A stretch of DNA of 64,000 nucleotides from Methylorubrum populi (GCF_002355515.1 NZ_AP014809.1:1244001-1308000); one strand, 5' to 3'. Numbered from the stretch's first letter, positions 1 to 9,183 are shown. Numbers and translations: made by a program. The notes: a model not told the origin generated them from the letters alone.

Positions 1-141
1 ATCATCGCCGTCTGCATCTGGCGCAGCTCGTTCTGCGCCAAGCTGTTCTTCGACGCCGCGTGGCACGAGCGGGCGGCGACCCTCTGGGGCGAGGCGTACC
101 AGATCCGGTTCGAGGTGATCGAGAACGCCTCCGCCGCCTGA
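1..141 (+). CDS. 3' end of an unidentified gene (46 residues)
   Basis: Reading frame 1 is open from the first base to a TGA at 139-141. The visible C-terminal tail contains aromatic and hydrophobic residues (CIWRSSFCAKLFFDAAWHE) and ends ...VIENASAA. Codon use is GC3-rich like the neighbouring genes, which supports it being coding. The family cannot be recognised from this fragment. It lies 37 bp upstream of the P-loop protein gene on the same strand, so the two may be co-transcribed. Confidence 0.6.
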   Translation: MIAVCIWRSSFCAKLFFDAAWHERAATLWGEAYQIRFEVIENASAA

Positions 142-178
142 TCGGCGCAGGCCGTTCGCAACGAGGAGGGCCAGCGCG

Positions 179-2038
179 ATGGACACGGCCGCGCCGGCCC
201 TTTCCGACGCCCCCCCCGCCATGGAGCCCGGGGACGCGGCGGCCCCTTCGGCCTTCCATGCCTGGAACCCGGGGCTCGAACCCGGCCTGCCGCGGGCGAT
301 GCGCCCGCTAGCGACTCTGTTCCGGTCCGAGAACGTCTCCCTCGGCTATCCCGAGATCCTCGAACTCTCCGATCTCAGCGGCCTGCCCGCGACCCAGATC
401 GCCCCGTTCCGACCCGAGCGCCTCGTCGTCCACGAGGTGCTGATCCGGGTGATGGCCGACATCTCGGTTCCGGTCGGCGAGGTCTATGCCGATCTCGGTC
501 TGAACTTCCGTCGGATCGTCACTACCCTCCTGCGCGAGGGCGTGACGCATCGCCTTGATGCCGTCACGGCCACCTATGAAGCCGTCCGCGCTGAGGCCGA
601 TGCGCTCCTCGAACGCGAGCTGTCGGCGCTGCTCGACGAGACGCCGGCGCAGACGCCCGAACCGGCCTCCGGCTGGATGCGCTGGCTCGCCCGGCTCGGC
701 GGGCGCGACCGGCCCTCCTCCCGGATCCTCCCCCATTCCGGCGATGGCCAAGCCGATCTCCTCGGGCGTCTCGACGCGCGGTGTGCCGCCGCCGACGAGT
801 CGGACACTCTGGAGAGCGCAGCACGCGAGGCCCTGCGCACGGTGTTCGGCCACGTCGTCGCCCGCCAGGGCATGCTGATCCGCGACCGCGCGCTTCTGCG
901 GCGGCTCGCCGGGATCCTCGTGACCAACCGCTGCGGCAGCGACCGGATCGGTGCGCTGATCGCCCCCTGGATCGAGGCGGTCGCCGAGGCCGAGGGCTAC
1001 CATCGCCCGGCCCCCCAAGCGCAGCCGGTGGTGATGACCGTCAAGGGCGCCTCGGCCTCGGGCAAGAGCACGATCCGGCCCTACCAGCGCGGCCTCGCCG
1101 GGCGGATCGGCGCCGCGTGGCAGGATTTCGCCGTCATCACCCCCGACGTCTGGCGCAAGTTCCTGCTCGATTACGACAGCCTGGGTCCCGCCCGCCGCTA
1201 CGCCGGGCCGCTGACCGGCCACGAGGTCGAGATCGTCGATGCCAAGCTCGACCGCTACATCACCCGCAAGGCCGCGAATGGCCGCCTCTCGCACCTGCTG
1301 ATCGACCGCTTCCGCTTCGACAGCTTCTCGACGGAGGCCGGCAGCGACGGCGCCGGGCAGCTCCTGACCCGGTTCGGCCACCAGGTCTATCTGCAGTTCA
1401 TGGTCACGCCGCCCGAGGAAACCGTGGAGCGGGCCTGGAAGCGGGGCGAGGAATTCGGGCGCTACAAGGCAGTCGAGGATCTGCTCGCGCACAATGTCGA
1501 GGCCTATACCGGCATGCCGCGGCTGTTCTTCATGTGGGCCCTGCGCCGGGATCGGCCGGTCTTCTTCGAGTTCCTCGACAACAGCGTACCCAAGGGCGCG
1601 CGCCCGCTCACCATCGCCTTCGGGACGAACGACACGATGACCATCCTCGACGCCAGAGCGCTGCTGGCGATCGAGCGCTACCGGCGGATCGACATTCGCG
1701 CCCGCAGTCCGGCGGATGTCTATCGCGGCGTCACCGACGCGCCGGAGGCGGAGGCGGGCTTCCTGCGGGAGGTTCTGCGGCGGCTCGCCGTCGTACGCTT
1801 CGCCGATCGCGAGACGGGACGGGTCTTCGCACGGTTCGAGCAGGGCCGCTTGATCGGCTTGGATCGAGCGGGGCTTGCCGCCGCGCTCACCGATGCCGGG
1901 ACGGCGCGGGCCCTCGCGGCAACCGGGTTGCCGAAGCAGACCGACACCGTGCCGCCCCTCGACGACGAAAACCTCTGCCCGACCGGGACGTCGACGCTCG
2001 GTGCCTGGGGGCGCGAGGCGGATCGAGTGATCGCCTGA
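179..2038 (+). CDS. Large P-loop NTPase / kinase-like protein of unknown function
   Basis: A 619-residue protein. The N-terminal half (about residues 30-280) has no motif I recognise and is largely helical in composition. A clear Walker A loop, GASASGKST, sits at residues 290-298 after a hydrophobic beta strand (PVVMTVK). It is followed by segments such as VITPDVWRKFLLDY and LLIDRFRFDSF that resemble zeta-toxin or polynucleotide-kinase type folds, where a small molecule or nucleotide is phosphorylated. No signal peptide or membrane segment is visible, so it is probably cytoplasmic. The ATG at 179 follows a GAGGAGGG-like Shine-Dalgarno run near 163-171. The kinase activity is inference from the P-loop only; the exact substrate is unknown. 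Confidence 0.75.
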   Translation: MDTAAPALSDAPPAMEPGDAAAPSAFHAWNPGLEPGLPRAMRPLATLFRSENVSLGYPEILELSDLSGLPATQIAPFRPERLVVHEVLIRVMADISVPVGEVYADLGLNFRRIVTTLLREGVTHRLDAVTATYEAVRAEADALLERELSALLDETPAQTPEPASGWMRWLARLGGRDRPSSRILPHSGDGQADLLGRLDARCAAADESDTLESAAREALRTVFGHVVARQGMLIRDRALLRRLAGILVTNRCGSDRIGALIAPWIEAVAEAEGYHRPAPQAQPVVMTVKGASASGKSTIRPYQRGLAGRIGAAWQDFAVITPDVWRKFLLDYDSLGPARRYAGPLTGHEVEIVDAKLDRYITRKAANGRLSHLLIDRFRFDSFSTEAGSDGAGQLLTRFGHQVYLQFMVTPPEETVERAWKRGEEFGRYKAVEDLLAHNVEAYTGMPRLFFMWALRRDRPVFFEFLDNSVPKGARPLTIAFGTNDTMTILDARALLAIERYRRIDIRARSPADVYRGVTDAPEAEAGFLREVLRRLAVVRFADRETGRVFARFEQGRLIGLDRAGLAAALTDAGTARALAATGLPKQTDTVPPLDDENLCPTGTSTLGAWGREADRVIA

Positions 2039-2242
2039 GCATCGCTCACCGGGTGCGTCGACACCGGCAGATGCCTGTCACCGGCCCAAGCCCGGCAGCG
2101 GCGGGATCACCTAACCCGCTTTCACGTGCGCGTGACGCATGCCTGAATCTGGTATTTTGTCCTTCATATTCCAGAAGGGCAGAGTTATCTTATGTGCACC
2201 GCACCATAAAGCGCCCCGAAGCGCTTATCCTCGGAGACCACC

Positions 2243-2410
2243 ATGCTTGCCACTTGGCTCGCCGCGCTCGTGTTTTTCGGCGCCTTGCAGGCGCTGCTCG
2301 TCGTCAAGCTGGCTGATCGGCTGACCCTCTCCGGCGCGCCGCAGGACTGTCAGCCCGTCTGTGATCCCGAGACGAAGCCGACCGCCGGCCGCTACGCCCG
2401 CGCCGCCTGA
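2243..2410 (+). CDS. Small single-span membrane protein, 55 aa
   Basis: A short reading frame starting ATG at 2243 behind a CGGAGACC ribosome binding site. Residues 2-22 form a hydrophobic helix (LATWLAALVFFGALQALLVV), followed by a short polar tail with two cysteines (DCQPVC). This is the layout of a small inner-membrane protein with the tail on one side. Its 3' end overlaps the convergent 71-aa gene by 19 bp. It is supported by the start signal, hydrophobic profile and codon use, but no family is recognised. Confidence 0.5.
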   Translation: MLATWLAALVFFGALQALLVVKLADRLTLSGAPQDCQPVCDPETKPTAGRYARAA

Positions 2411-2607
2411 ACCACGCCGAGGACTTCGGACGGAGCGACGCCGGCAGGGGTCAACCAGTCGAAGACGATCCGCTTACTCGGCGGCACGGTGAGGGGCGCT
2501 TCCGAACACGGCGTCGCGTCGAGGAAGGCCTGCAACTCGGCCTCGGAGAAGGATCCGAACGCCTCGACGAGATCGGCCAGGGCGTCGTCCAGAGCGTTCT
2601 CGGCCAT
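2392..2607 (-). CDS. Conserved-looking small acidic protein, 71 aa, unknown function
   Basis: ATG at 2607 is preceded by GGAGG with 8-nt spacing, a strong start; the GTG three bases upstream is less likely. The product begins MAENALDDALADLVEAFGSF and is acidic at the N-terminus, with a central SKRIVFDWL segment; no membrane span or signal peptide is seen. Upstream, at 2673-2693, lies a copy of the inverted-repeat element that also lies between frc and the GntR regulator. This suggests co-regulation with formyl-CoA transferase. Function is unknown; a role linked to oxalate or formate metabolism is inference from the shared element only. Confidence 0.6.
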   Translation of the reverse strand: MAENALDDALADLVEAFGSFSEAELQAFLDATPCSEAPLTVPPSKRIVFDWLTPAGVAPSEVLGVVQAARA

Positions 2608-2672
2608 CACCGCATCCTCCGGATGCCGACCCGAACGAAGATCATGCCTCCGTAGCCGGTCGGATCTGTCAC

Positions 2673-2693
2673 TCTGGCATCTGGCATACCAGA
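2673..2693. promoter_or_regulatory. Putative GntR/FCD operator, copy 1
   Basis: The element reads TCTGGCAT followed by CTGGCATACCAGA. It contains the imperfect palindrome TCTGG-CATA-CCAGA (2680-2693) plus an extra half-site. A copy with the same half-site arrangement, in the opposite orientation and differing only by two bases within the central four, lies at 4217-4237. Palindromes of the TGG-N4-CCA kind are typical of FadR/FCD-type GntR regulators. It lies 66 bp upstream of the start of the 71-aa gene. Confidence 0.5.
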
Positions 2694-2760
2694 GGGTGGG
2701 AAATCAAGTTCTACCCGTGGTGAGATCAGAAAAATAAAGTTGGCGACTGCTCCGCCGCGG

Positions 2761-4038
2761 TTACTCAGCCGCGATGCGGTGGACGCCGCCGACGGCGCCC
2801 GAACCGAGGATGTCGCCGATCTCGGCATCCGTGCAGCCGAGCACCTCGCGCAGGATCTCGTCGGTATGCTCGCCGAGCAGCGGGGCGCGGGTGACTTCCG
2901 TCGGACTCGCCGAGAGCTTGATCGGATTGCCGACGGTCAGGTAGGCGCCCCGGGTCGGATGCTCGACCTCGACCACCGTCCCGTTCGCCCGCAGCATCGG
3001 ATCCTCGGCGATCTCCTTCATCGACAGGATCGGCCCGCACGGAATCTCGTAGGCGTTGAGGATCTCCATCGCCTCGAACTTGTCGTGCTTCATCGTCCAG
3101 GCTTCGATGCGGGTGAAGATCTCGTTGAGATGCGGGAGGCGGGCCTTCGGCGTGGCGTAGGCCGGGTCGGTCTTCCAGTCCGGCTCGCCGATGATGTCGC
3201 AGATCGGGCCCCAGACCGCTCCCTGCGTGATGAAGTAGATGTAGGCGTTGGGATCCTGCTCCCAGCCCTTGCATTTGAGGATTCGGCCGGGCTGACCGCC
3301 GCCGGAATCGTTACCGGCCCGCGGCACCGCCTCACCGAAGGGGACGCCCTCGCCGTACTGGCTGTATTCCATCAGGGGGCCGTGACCGAGGCGTTGCTGG
3401 TCCCGCAGCTTCACCCGGCAGAGATTGAGCACCCCGTCCTGCATGGCGCAATCGACCCGCTGGCCCTGTCCCGTCTGGGTGCGCTGGTAGAGTGCCGTGA
3501 CGATGCCGAGCGCGAGGTGCAGCCCGGTGCCGGAATCGCCGATCTGCGCACCGGAGACCATCGGCACGCCGTCGCGCCAGCCGGTGGTGGAGGCGGCTCC
3601 GCCGACGCATTGGGCAACGTTCTCGTAGACCTTGCAATCCTGGTAACGGCCCGGGCCGAAGCCTTTCACGGAGGCCAGGATCAGCCCGGGATTGGCCGCC
3701 TGCAACCGCTCCCAGGTCAGCCCCATCCGGTCGAGCGCGCCGGGGGCGAAGTTCTCCACCAGCACGTCGCACTCGGCGATGAGCCGCCACAGGATCGCGT
3801 TGCCTTTGGGGTTTTTGGCGTCGAGCGTGATCGAGCGCTTGTTGTGGTTCAGCATCGTGAAGTAGAGGCTGTCCACGCCGGGAAGATCTTGCAGCTGCTG
3901 GCGCGTCGCGTCGCCGGCACCCGGCCGCTCGACCTTGATCACGTCGGCCCCGAACCATGCCAGCAATTGGGTGCAGGTCGGCCCCGACTGAACGTGGGTG
4001 AAGTCGAGGATCCGAACGCCGTCGAGCGCCTTGCCCAT
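2761..4038 (-). CDS. frc: Formyl-CoA:oxalate CoA-transferase (class III CoA-transferase)
   Basis: This enzyme moves CoA from formyl-CoA to oxalate, the entry step of oxalate breakdown, or acts on closely related acids. The 425-residue product has the usual length for the family. It begins [20 protein letters not shown] and carries the class III landmarks: [16 protein letters not shown] near residues 28-43, [10 protein letters not shown] near 64-73, the catalytic aspartate in [10 protein letters not shown] (D168), and a glycine-rich loop GGGQPG. ATG at 4038 follows GGAGGAG. An in-frame upstream extension to 4224 lacks family similarity and was not used. Oxalyl-CoA decarboxylase is not in the window. 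A divergent GntR regulator and an operator-like repeat lie upstream. Confidence 0.9.
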   Translation of the reverse strand: MGKALDGVRILDFTHVQSGPTCTQLLAWFGADVIKVERPGAGDATRQQLQDLPGVDSLYFTMLNHNKRSITLDAKNPKGNAILWRLIAECDVLVENFAPGALDRMGLTWERLQAANPGLILASVKGFGPGRYQDCKVYENVAQCVGGAASTTGWRDGVPMVSGAQIGDSGTGLHLALGIVTALYQRTQTGQGQRVDCAMQDGVLNLCRVKLRDQQRLGHGPLMEYSQYGEGVPFGEAVPRAGNDSGGGQPGRILKCKGWEQDPNAYIYFITQGAVWGPICDIIGEPDWKTDPAYATPKARLPHLNEIFTRIEAWTMKHDKFEAMEILNAYEIPCGPILSMKEIAEDPMLRANGTVVEVEHPTRGAYLTVGNPIKLSASPTEVTRAPLLGEHTDEILREVLGCTDAEIGDILGSGAVGGVHRIAAE

Positions 4039-4216
4039 CGCAGGTCTCCTCCCCAGGAGCATAGCTTCAGTTTCGCGCGCTCTGTTCGGCCCATGGCGTC
4101 GGCCGGAACGCGCCGTTGAGAAGCCGGGCCGGTCTTTCACGCCGGGCACGAGGCACATCCGAGGAAGGCTGCCCTGCGCCCAGCGAATGCCGAAGGTCTC
4201 GACTTCAAGGTTTCTT

Positions 4217-4237
4217 TCTGGCATACCAGATGCCAGA
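4217..4237. promoter_or_regulatory. Putative GntR/FCD operator, copy 2
   Basis: The palindrome TCTGGCATACCAGA (4217-4230) is followed by TGCCAGA, a further half-site. It is the inverted counterpart of the element at 2673-2693. It lies in the divergent region between frc (start 4038) and the GntR regulator (start 4421), the expected place for an autoregulated local operator. That this regulator binds it is inference. Confidence 0.55.
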
Positions 4238-4420
4238 CGTCAACGTTTGTGAGCTTCAGGTGCGGAATCCGCACGGGCTCGTGAGCGGATTTCAGAGGCA
4301 TAAGCCGGGCGCATGGGTGTGTCCGGCTTGTCTTCCCAGAGGCGAGGCGCCATGCTCGAACGGCTCGATGCCCCGACTCCGGGCCCGCATCCCCATCGGC
4401 ATCAAGGTCGATCCGAAGCG

Positions 4421-5104
4421 ATGGAAAATCTCTCGATCAAGCCGATCGTCCCGGCGACGAGCCTGCGGACACTGGCCTACGAGGCACTGAAGTCCGCTAT
4501 CACCAATATGGACATCTACGGCCAGTCCGGAGATGTGCGGCTCGACGAGCGCGGCCTGTCGCAGACGCTCGGCGTGAGCCGCACGCCGATCCGCGAGGCG
4601 CTGACGGTGCTGGAGCAGGAAGGCTTCGTGCGCAACGAGCCCCGGCGCGGGGTGTTCGTCGTCAAGAAGACGAAGCGCGAGATCGTCGGCATGATCCAGG
4701 CCTGGGCCGCTCTCGAGAGCATGGCGGCGCGGCTCGCCTGCACCGCCGCGACGGACGAGGATCTCGCCTGTCTGCGCCGCTCCTTCCCCGAATTCTTCGA
4801 CGGCAAGCCCTACGAGCATCTCGGCGAGTACTCGGAAGCCAATATCCGCTTCCACCAGAAGATCATCTCGCTGGGCCACAGCGAGGTGATCAAGGATCTG
4901 ACCAGCAACCTCCTGATGCACGTGCGCGGCATCCGCAACACGGCGCTCCGCCAGGGCGACCGCGCCTCGAAGTCGATCGAGGAGCACGTGCAGATCATCG
5001 AGGCGCTGGAGGCCCGCGATGCCGAGCGCGCCGAGCGCCTCGTGCGCGACCATGGCCTCGGGTTGGCCGACCACGTCCAGCGCTACGGCGACCACCTCGA
5101 CTGA
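4421..5104 (+). CDS. GntR-family transcriptional regulator, FCD subfamily
   Basis: The 227-residue protein has an N-terminal winged helix-turn-helix (LRTLAYEALKSAI ... LSQTLGVSRTPIREAL ... GFVRNEPRRGVFV, about residues 12-85) and a C-terminal helical FCD ligand-binding domain with acidic and histidine residues (FHQKI, EEHVQIIEALEARD). This family usually senses a small organic acid. It is transcribed away from frc, so it probably controls frc in response to oxalate or a derivative. The start is uncertain: ATG 4352 has a better ribosome binding site, but codons 4352-4420 have low GC3 unlike the body of the gene, so ATG 4421 was preferred. Confidence 0.85.
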   Translation: MENLSIKPIVPATSLRTLAYEALKSAITNMDIYGQSGDVRLDERGLSQTLGVSRTPIREALTVLEQEGFVRNEPRRGVFVVKKTKREIVGMIQAWAALESMAARLACTAATDEDLACLRRSFPEFFDGKPYEHLGEYSEANIRFHQKIISLGHSEVIKDLTSNLLMHVRGIRNTALRQGDRASKSIEEHVQIIEALEARDAERAERLVRDHGLGLADHVQRYGDHLD

Positions 5105-5485
5105 CCGCTCGGCGCGAGCGCCGCGTCGCCGCGCCGACGACCGCTTCCGTCGGATCGGGTCGCGAAAGGCCGCGATGACGGGCGGGTGCATCCTCTCCCC
5201 GTCCATGCGAGCCCTCGGGCCGAGCCCTATGGAAGCGCCGCGCCGGCCGAACACGGCGGCGACGCATGCGTGCTGCCGGTTGCCGGACAATCCCGCCAAG
5301 CTTCCGCCTCGCCGCGTCGCGATTCATGATGCAGCGGATTGCCGCGTCAGGATTATTCCTCCCCCTCTCCGTTTCCTGAAGGGTTCGTTCATCGGGCGTT
5401 CCTAGAGCACGGGCGATGGTGTGGGCGAAAGCCTAGCCGTTGGACTGCCTCAAGTCCTCCACGCCGCCGACTTCGGACAACGCCC
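5105..5485. other. Intergenic stretch without a supported gene
   Basis: About 380 bp between the GntR regulator and the GT4 gene. Open frames here lack good codon statistics or ribosome binding sites. An upstream in-frame ATG at 5339 could extend the following gene, but that segment (residues such as YSSPSPFPEG and RKPSRWTASS) does not look like protein. I see no hairpin with a T-run. Confidence 0.5.
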
Positions 5486-6580
5486 TTGAAGATCGCCGTC
5501 ATCGCCCATCTCAAGTTCCCGATCGGACAGCCCTATCTGGGCGGCCTCGAGATGCACACGCATCACTTGGCCGGCGCGCTGCGGGCGCGGGGCCACAGGG
5601 TCACCCTGTTCGCCTCCGAAGGCTCCGACCCGGCCCTGGTCCCTAATCCCGTCTGCCCGCCGACCGGCGATGCCCTGGGCGATCCGGTGGCCTGCGAGCG
5701 GATCGAGCGGGCCGAACTCGCGGCCTACGAGCGCATCATGGAGGCGGTCGCCCGCGGCGGCTTCGACATCGTGCACAACAACAGCCTGCACGACCTGCCG
5801 CTGCGCGCGAGCAACACCCTCGCCGTTCCGATGACGACGGCGCTGCACACGCCGCCCTTCGAGTCCCTGGCCGAGGGCGTGCGGGCGGCCAAGCCCGGCA
5901 TGATCTTCGCGGCCGTCTCGCCCTCGCTGGCTCAGGAATGGCAGGCGCTCGTTCCGGATGCCCGTATCATCGGCAACGGCATCGACCTCTCGACCTTCGC
6001 GTTCAGCCCGTTCGCGGAGCCGGCCAACTACGTATTCTGGAGCGGGCGGATCGTGCCGGAGAAGGGCACGCATCTGGCGATCGACGCCGCGCGGCAAGCC
6101 GGAATGCGCCTGCGCTTCGCCGGCCCGAAGCCGAATCCGCGCTACTGGGACGAGTGGATCGCCCCGCGGCTCGGGGCCGACGTCACCTATGTCGGCCACC
6201 TCTCCCATCGTGAATTGGCGCGCCAGCTCGGCGGCGCGCGGGCGGCCATCGTCTCGCCGCGCTGGGAGGAGCCGTTCGGCCTCGTCGTCGCCGAGGCCCT
6301 GGCCTGCGGCACGCCGGTTGCCGCCTTCGGTCGCGGCGCGATCCCCGACATCGTCGATCGCCTCTCCGGCGCACTCGCCCCGGCCGATGATGTGGCGGCC
6401 CTCGCCCGCGCGATCGAGCGCGCCGTCACCCTCGAGCGCCGCGCCTGTCGCCGCCGGGCCGAGACACTCTACGACGCCGACGTGATGACCGACGGCTACG
6501 AGGAACTCTACCGCGAGGTGCTCGCGGGCGCGCCGGCCAACAGCGCCCGCGCCGCCGTCTTCGAACGCCCGGCGGCCTGA
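5486..6580 (+). CDS. Glycosyltransferase family 4 (GT-B fold)
   Basis: A 364-residue retaining glycosyltransferase expected to add a nucleotide-sugar-derived sugar to a glycan. It opens with KIAVIAHLKFPIGQPYLGGLE, the GT4 N-terminal strand and glycine-rich acceptor loop. The C-terminal domain contains YVFWSGRIVPEKG, the donor-domain start, and EEPFGLVVAEALACGTPV, the conserved EX7E-type donor-binding motif. No signal peptide or membrane helix is visible. The start used is TTG at 5486, directly before the first core strand. It lies 5 bp upstream of a GT2 gene, so the two form an operon, probably for a surface polysaccharide or glycolipid; the product is unknown. Confidence 0.85.
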   Translation: MKIAVIAHLKFPIGQPYLGGLEMHTHHLAGALRARGHRVTLFASEGSDPALVPNPVCPPTGDALGDPVACERIERAELAAYERIMEAVARGGFDIVHNNSLHDLPLRASNTLAVPMTTALHTPPFESLAEGVRAAKPGMIFAAVSPSLAQEWQALVPDARIIGNGIDLSTFAFSPFAEPANYVFWSGRIVPEKGTHLAIDAARQAGMRLRFAGPKPNPRYWDEWIAPRLGADVTYVGHLSHRELARQLGGARAAIVSPRWEEPFGLVVAEALACGTPVAAFGRGAIPDIVDRLSGALAPADDVAALARAIERAVTLERRACRRRAETLYDADVMTDGYEELYREVLAGAPANSARAAVFERPAA

Positions 6581-6585
6581 ACGCC

Positions 6586-7674
6586 ATGCTTCCGCACCTC
6601 GGCCCGGCCGTCGTTTGCATCCCGGCCCGCAACGAGGCCGAGCGCCTGCCCCGCCTGCTGCGGGCGCTCGCCGCCCAGGACGGGTACTCGTTGGCTGCGC
6701 CGCTGAAGGTCGTGATCGTCAGCAACAACTGCACCGACGGCACGGTCGAGGCGGTGCGTGCCCTCGAAGCGTCCGGCGCGCTCGGCACCCTGGCGCTGCG
6801 CCTGATCGAGGCGACCCTCGCCCCGGCCGAGGCCCATGTCGGTACGGCCCGCCGCCGCGCCCTCGACGCGGGCGCCGATTGGCTGGAGCGCGAGGGTGCG
6901 CCCGACGGCGTGCTGCTCACCACCGATGCCGACGCGCGCATCGCCCCCGGCTGGGTCGCGGCGAACCTGCGCGCCCTGGAGAAGGCCGAGATCGTCGGCG
7001 GCCGGCTGGTGATCGACGACGAGGGCGCCGCCGATCCCATGCTCGCCGCCTTCCACGCGCGGGTCGAGCGCTACTGGTCGGGCGTGCGGGCTCTCGAGGA
7101 TGCTCTCGATCCGCCGCCGGACGATCCGGCGCCGCGCCACGGCGACCATACGGGGGGAAGCCTCGCGCTTCGGGCCTCGCTCTACCGCGCGGTGGGCGGC
7201 CTGCCCGCCCTGCCCCGCGGCGAGGACAATGCCCTGGTCGGTGCCGTCCGGCGCGCGGGTGGGCGCTTGCGCCACTGCCCCGACGTTTCGGTGCTCGTCT
7301 CGGCCCGCACCGCCGGGCGCGCCGAGGGCGGCATGGCGACCGAGATGCTGCGCCGGGCCCGCGTCGTGCGCGGGGGCGAGGCCTATTGCCTGCCGACCGC
7401 GGCCCATTGGGAACGGATCATCCTGCGCCGGGCCGCCCTGCGCCGCGCCTATCGCGAGGGTGCCGCACCGGCCACCCTGCACGCGCTCGGACTCGGTGCA
7501 GAGGACCTCGCCGCCATCGATCCCGCGGCCTGCCCCAACGACATCGCCTTCGTGGAGCGCGCCCATGCCCGCCTGGAATCGCGGGACGATCCGGCCCCGG
7601 AATGCGGCCTCGACGAGGCCCTGGCAGCGCTCGACGCGCTCGTCACGGCCCTTCGGCGCGACCGGGCGGCGTGA
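6586..7674 (+). CDS. Glycosyltransferase family 2
   Basis: A 362-residue GT-A fold protein. The N-terminus VVCIPARNEAERLPRLLRAL is the nucleotide-sugar-binding start of family 2, followed by VIVSNNCTDGT and the metal-binding TTDADARIAPGW (DxD-like). HTGGSLALRASLYRAVGG in the middle is the usual acceptor-side region. It follows the GT4 gene by 5 bp and precedes a GT28-like gene by about 100 bp on the same strand, suggesting a joint glycan pathway. The last 90 residues are less conserved in style and may be a lineage-specific tail. Confidence 0.85.
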   Translation: MLPHLGPAVVCIPARNEAERLPRLLRALAAQDGYSLAAPLKVVIVSNNCTDGTVEAVRALEASGALGTLALRLIEATLAPAEAHVGTARRRALDAGADWLEREGAPDGVLLTTDADARIAPGWVAANLRALEKAEIVGGRLVIDDEGAADPMLAAFHARVERYWSGVRALEDALDPPPDDPAPRHGDHTGGSLALRASLYRAVGGLPALPRGEDNALVGAVRRAGGRLRHCPDVSVLVSARTAGRAEGGMATEMLRRARVVRGGEAYCLPTAAHWERIILRRAALRRAYREGAAPATLHALGLGAEDLAAIDPAACPNDIAFVERAHARLESRDDPAPECGLDEALAALDALVTALRRDRAA

Positions 7675-7776
7675 GTCCGGCCTGAATTCGGCATGAAGCT
7701 GGCGAGAAAGCCGGCGATAGGGTCAGGCTGTCGTTGAGGCGGCCCAACCTCGCGCCGCATTGTTCCTGGATCGCGC

Positions 7777-8826
7777 ATGACTCGTCCGGTCGGCTACTAC
7801 GTCCACCACCAAGGAGCCGGGCACCTCCAGCGGGCGATCGCGCTCGCGCGCGCGCTCGAGGCCCTCGGGCGCCCCTGCACGCTGATGGGCAGCTTCAACG
7901 GCCTCGACACTTCGGGTGCGCCCGGCCCCGTTCTTGATCTGCCCGACGATCGTCTTGACCGGAGCTTCGACGGGCAGGACGGTGCGGATCAGCGCCCCGA
8001 ATGCTTCCACTACGTGCCGCTGAACCATCCCGGCATCCGCGCGCGGATGGGCCGGATCGCGGCCTGGGCGGCGGAGCACGATCCGGCGCTGATCGTCGTT
8101 GACGTCTCGGCGGAGGTGGCGCTGCTCGCCCGGCTCCTGTCGGTGCCGAGCCTCGTCGTGCGCCTGTCCGGGACCCGCACCGACCGACCGCATCTGGAAG
8201 CCTTCCGGGCCGCCTCGCGCCTGCTCGCGCCGTTCCCCGAAGCGCTCGACGGCGGCGACGTGCCGGCTTGGGTGCGCGAAAAAACCCTCTACGGCGGCTT
8301 TCTCGGCGGTGCGCCAGCGCGGCTCGTGTCCGAGGAGGACGGACGCATCGTCGTGGTGTTCGGCCGCGGCGGCGAGGGCGGGCGGCTGGACGCGCTGATC
8401 GAGGCCGCCCGAGCGGTGCCGGACCGCGCCTGGCACGTGCTCGGACCTGTCACCGGCACGGGGTCGCCACCGGACAACCTGAACCTGCACGGCTGGGTCA
8501 CGGATGTGCACCCGCATCTCGCCCCCGCCTCCCTCGTGGTCGGGGGTGCGGGCGACGGACTCGTCACGGCGGTGGCGGCCCTGGGCAAGCGTTTCCTGTG
8601 CCTGCCCGAGCCGCGCGCCTACGACGAGCAGGAGGCCAAGGCGCAGGCGCTGGAGCGGCTCGGTGCGGCGGTGGTCCATCGCGGCTGGCCGGAGGCGGCG
8701 GCGTGGTCGCAACTCGCCGCCGCTGGCCTCAGCATCGATCCGGAAATCGTCCGGCGCCTCGCCGAGCCCGATGCGCTCGCGCGCACCGCCGACGCCATCG
8801 AGGCGCTTTGCTGGGCGGCGGACTGA
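7777..8826 (+). CDS. MurG/GT28-like glycosyltransferase
   Basis: The 349-residue protein starts MTRPVGYYVHHQGAGHLQRA, the GxGH loop of GT28-type, UDP-GlcNAc transferase-like enzymes. A second domain holds the strand IVVVFGRGGEGGRLD and the donor-site region SLVVGGAGDGLVTAVAALGK followed by LCLPEPRAYDEQEAKA. This is the arrangement of a two-domain GT-B enzyme, soluble or peripherally membrane bound. It is the third glycosyltransferase in the row after the GT4 and GT2 genes. The sugar and acceptor cannot be told from sequence. Confidence 0.75.
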   Translation: MTRPVGYYVHHQGAGHLQRAIALARALEALGRPCTLMGSFNGLDTSGAPGPVLDLPDDRLDRSFDGQDGADQRPECFHYVPLNHPGIRARMGRIAAWAAEHDPALIVVDVSAEVALLARLLSVPSLVVRLSGTRTDRPHLEAFRAASRLLAPFPEALDGGDVPAWVREKTLYGGFLGGAPARLVSEEDGRIVVVFGRGGEGGRLDALIEAARAVPDRAWHVLGPVTGTGSPPDNLNLHGWVTDVHPHLAPASLVVGGAGDGLVTAVAALGKRFLCLPEPRAYDEQEAKAQALERLGAAVVHRGWPEAAAWSQLAAAGLSIDPEIVRRLAEPDALARTADAIEALCWAAD

Positions 8827-8895
8827 CCGGCGTTCATGCCAGAGGCCTGCTCGGGTCGACCCATGCCGCCCGAGCCACACCCCGCTGAGGCGTAC

Positions 8896-9183
8896 TCACT
8901 TGTCGTTCGTCGTCCCCGGTGAGGTCTCCCGCCCCGTCGTGCCGGGCCCCGAGGCGCCGTGCGTCTTCGGCTTGTCGGACAGCACGCCGGCGCCATCGCG
9001 GGTGATACCGCCGCTGCCCGGATTCGGATTGCTGCTTTTGGCCGTGCCGGTCTGATCGTTGACGCCGGCATTGCCGAAGCTGCCGGCGCGGCCCGCGCCG
9101 CCGCCCGTCTCCCGGGCGGCAGCCGGCAGGGGTGTGAGGATCGCGACGCCAAGCGTCACCGCGGCGAGCCATCGTCCGTTCAT
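8896..9183 (-). CDS. Small exported Gly/Thr-rich protein
   Basis: ATG 9183 follows AGGAGG. The 95-residue product has a signal peptide (MNGRWLAAVTLGVAILTPLP, cleavage near AAA-RE) and a mature part of low complexity rich in Gly, Ser, Thr, Asn and Lys. The mature part has no cysteine or recognisable domain and is probably disordered in the periplasm or outside the cell. It starts a reverse-strand run of small hydrophilic genes. No family is recognised. Confidence 0.65.
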   Translation of the reverse strand: MNGRWLAAVTLGVAILTPLPAAARETGGGAGRAGSFGNAGVNDQTGTAKSSNPNPGSGGITRDGAGVLSDKPKTHGASGPGTTGRETSPGTTNDK

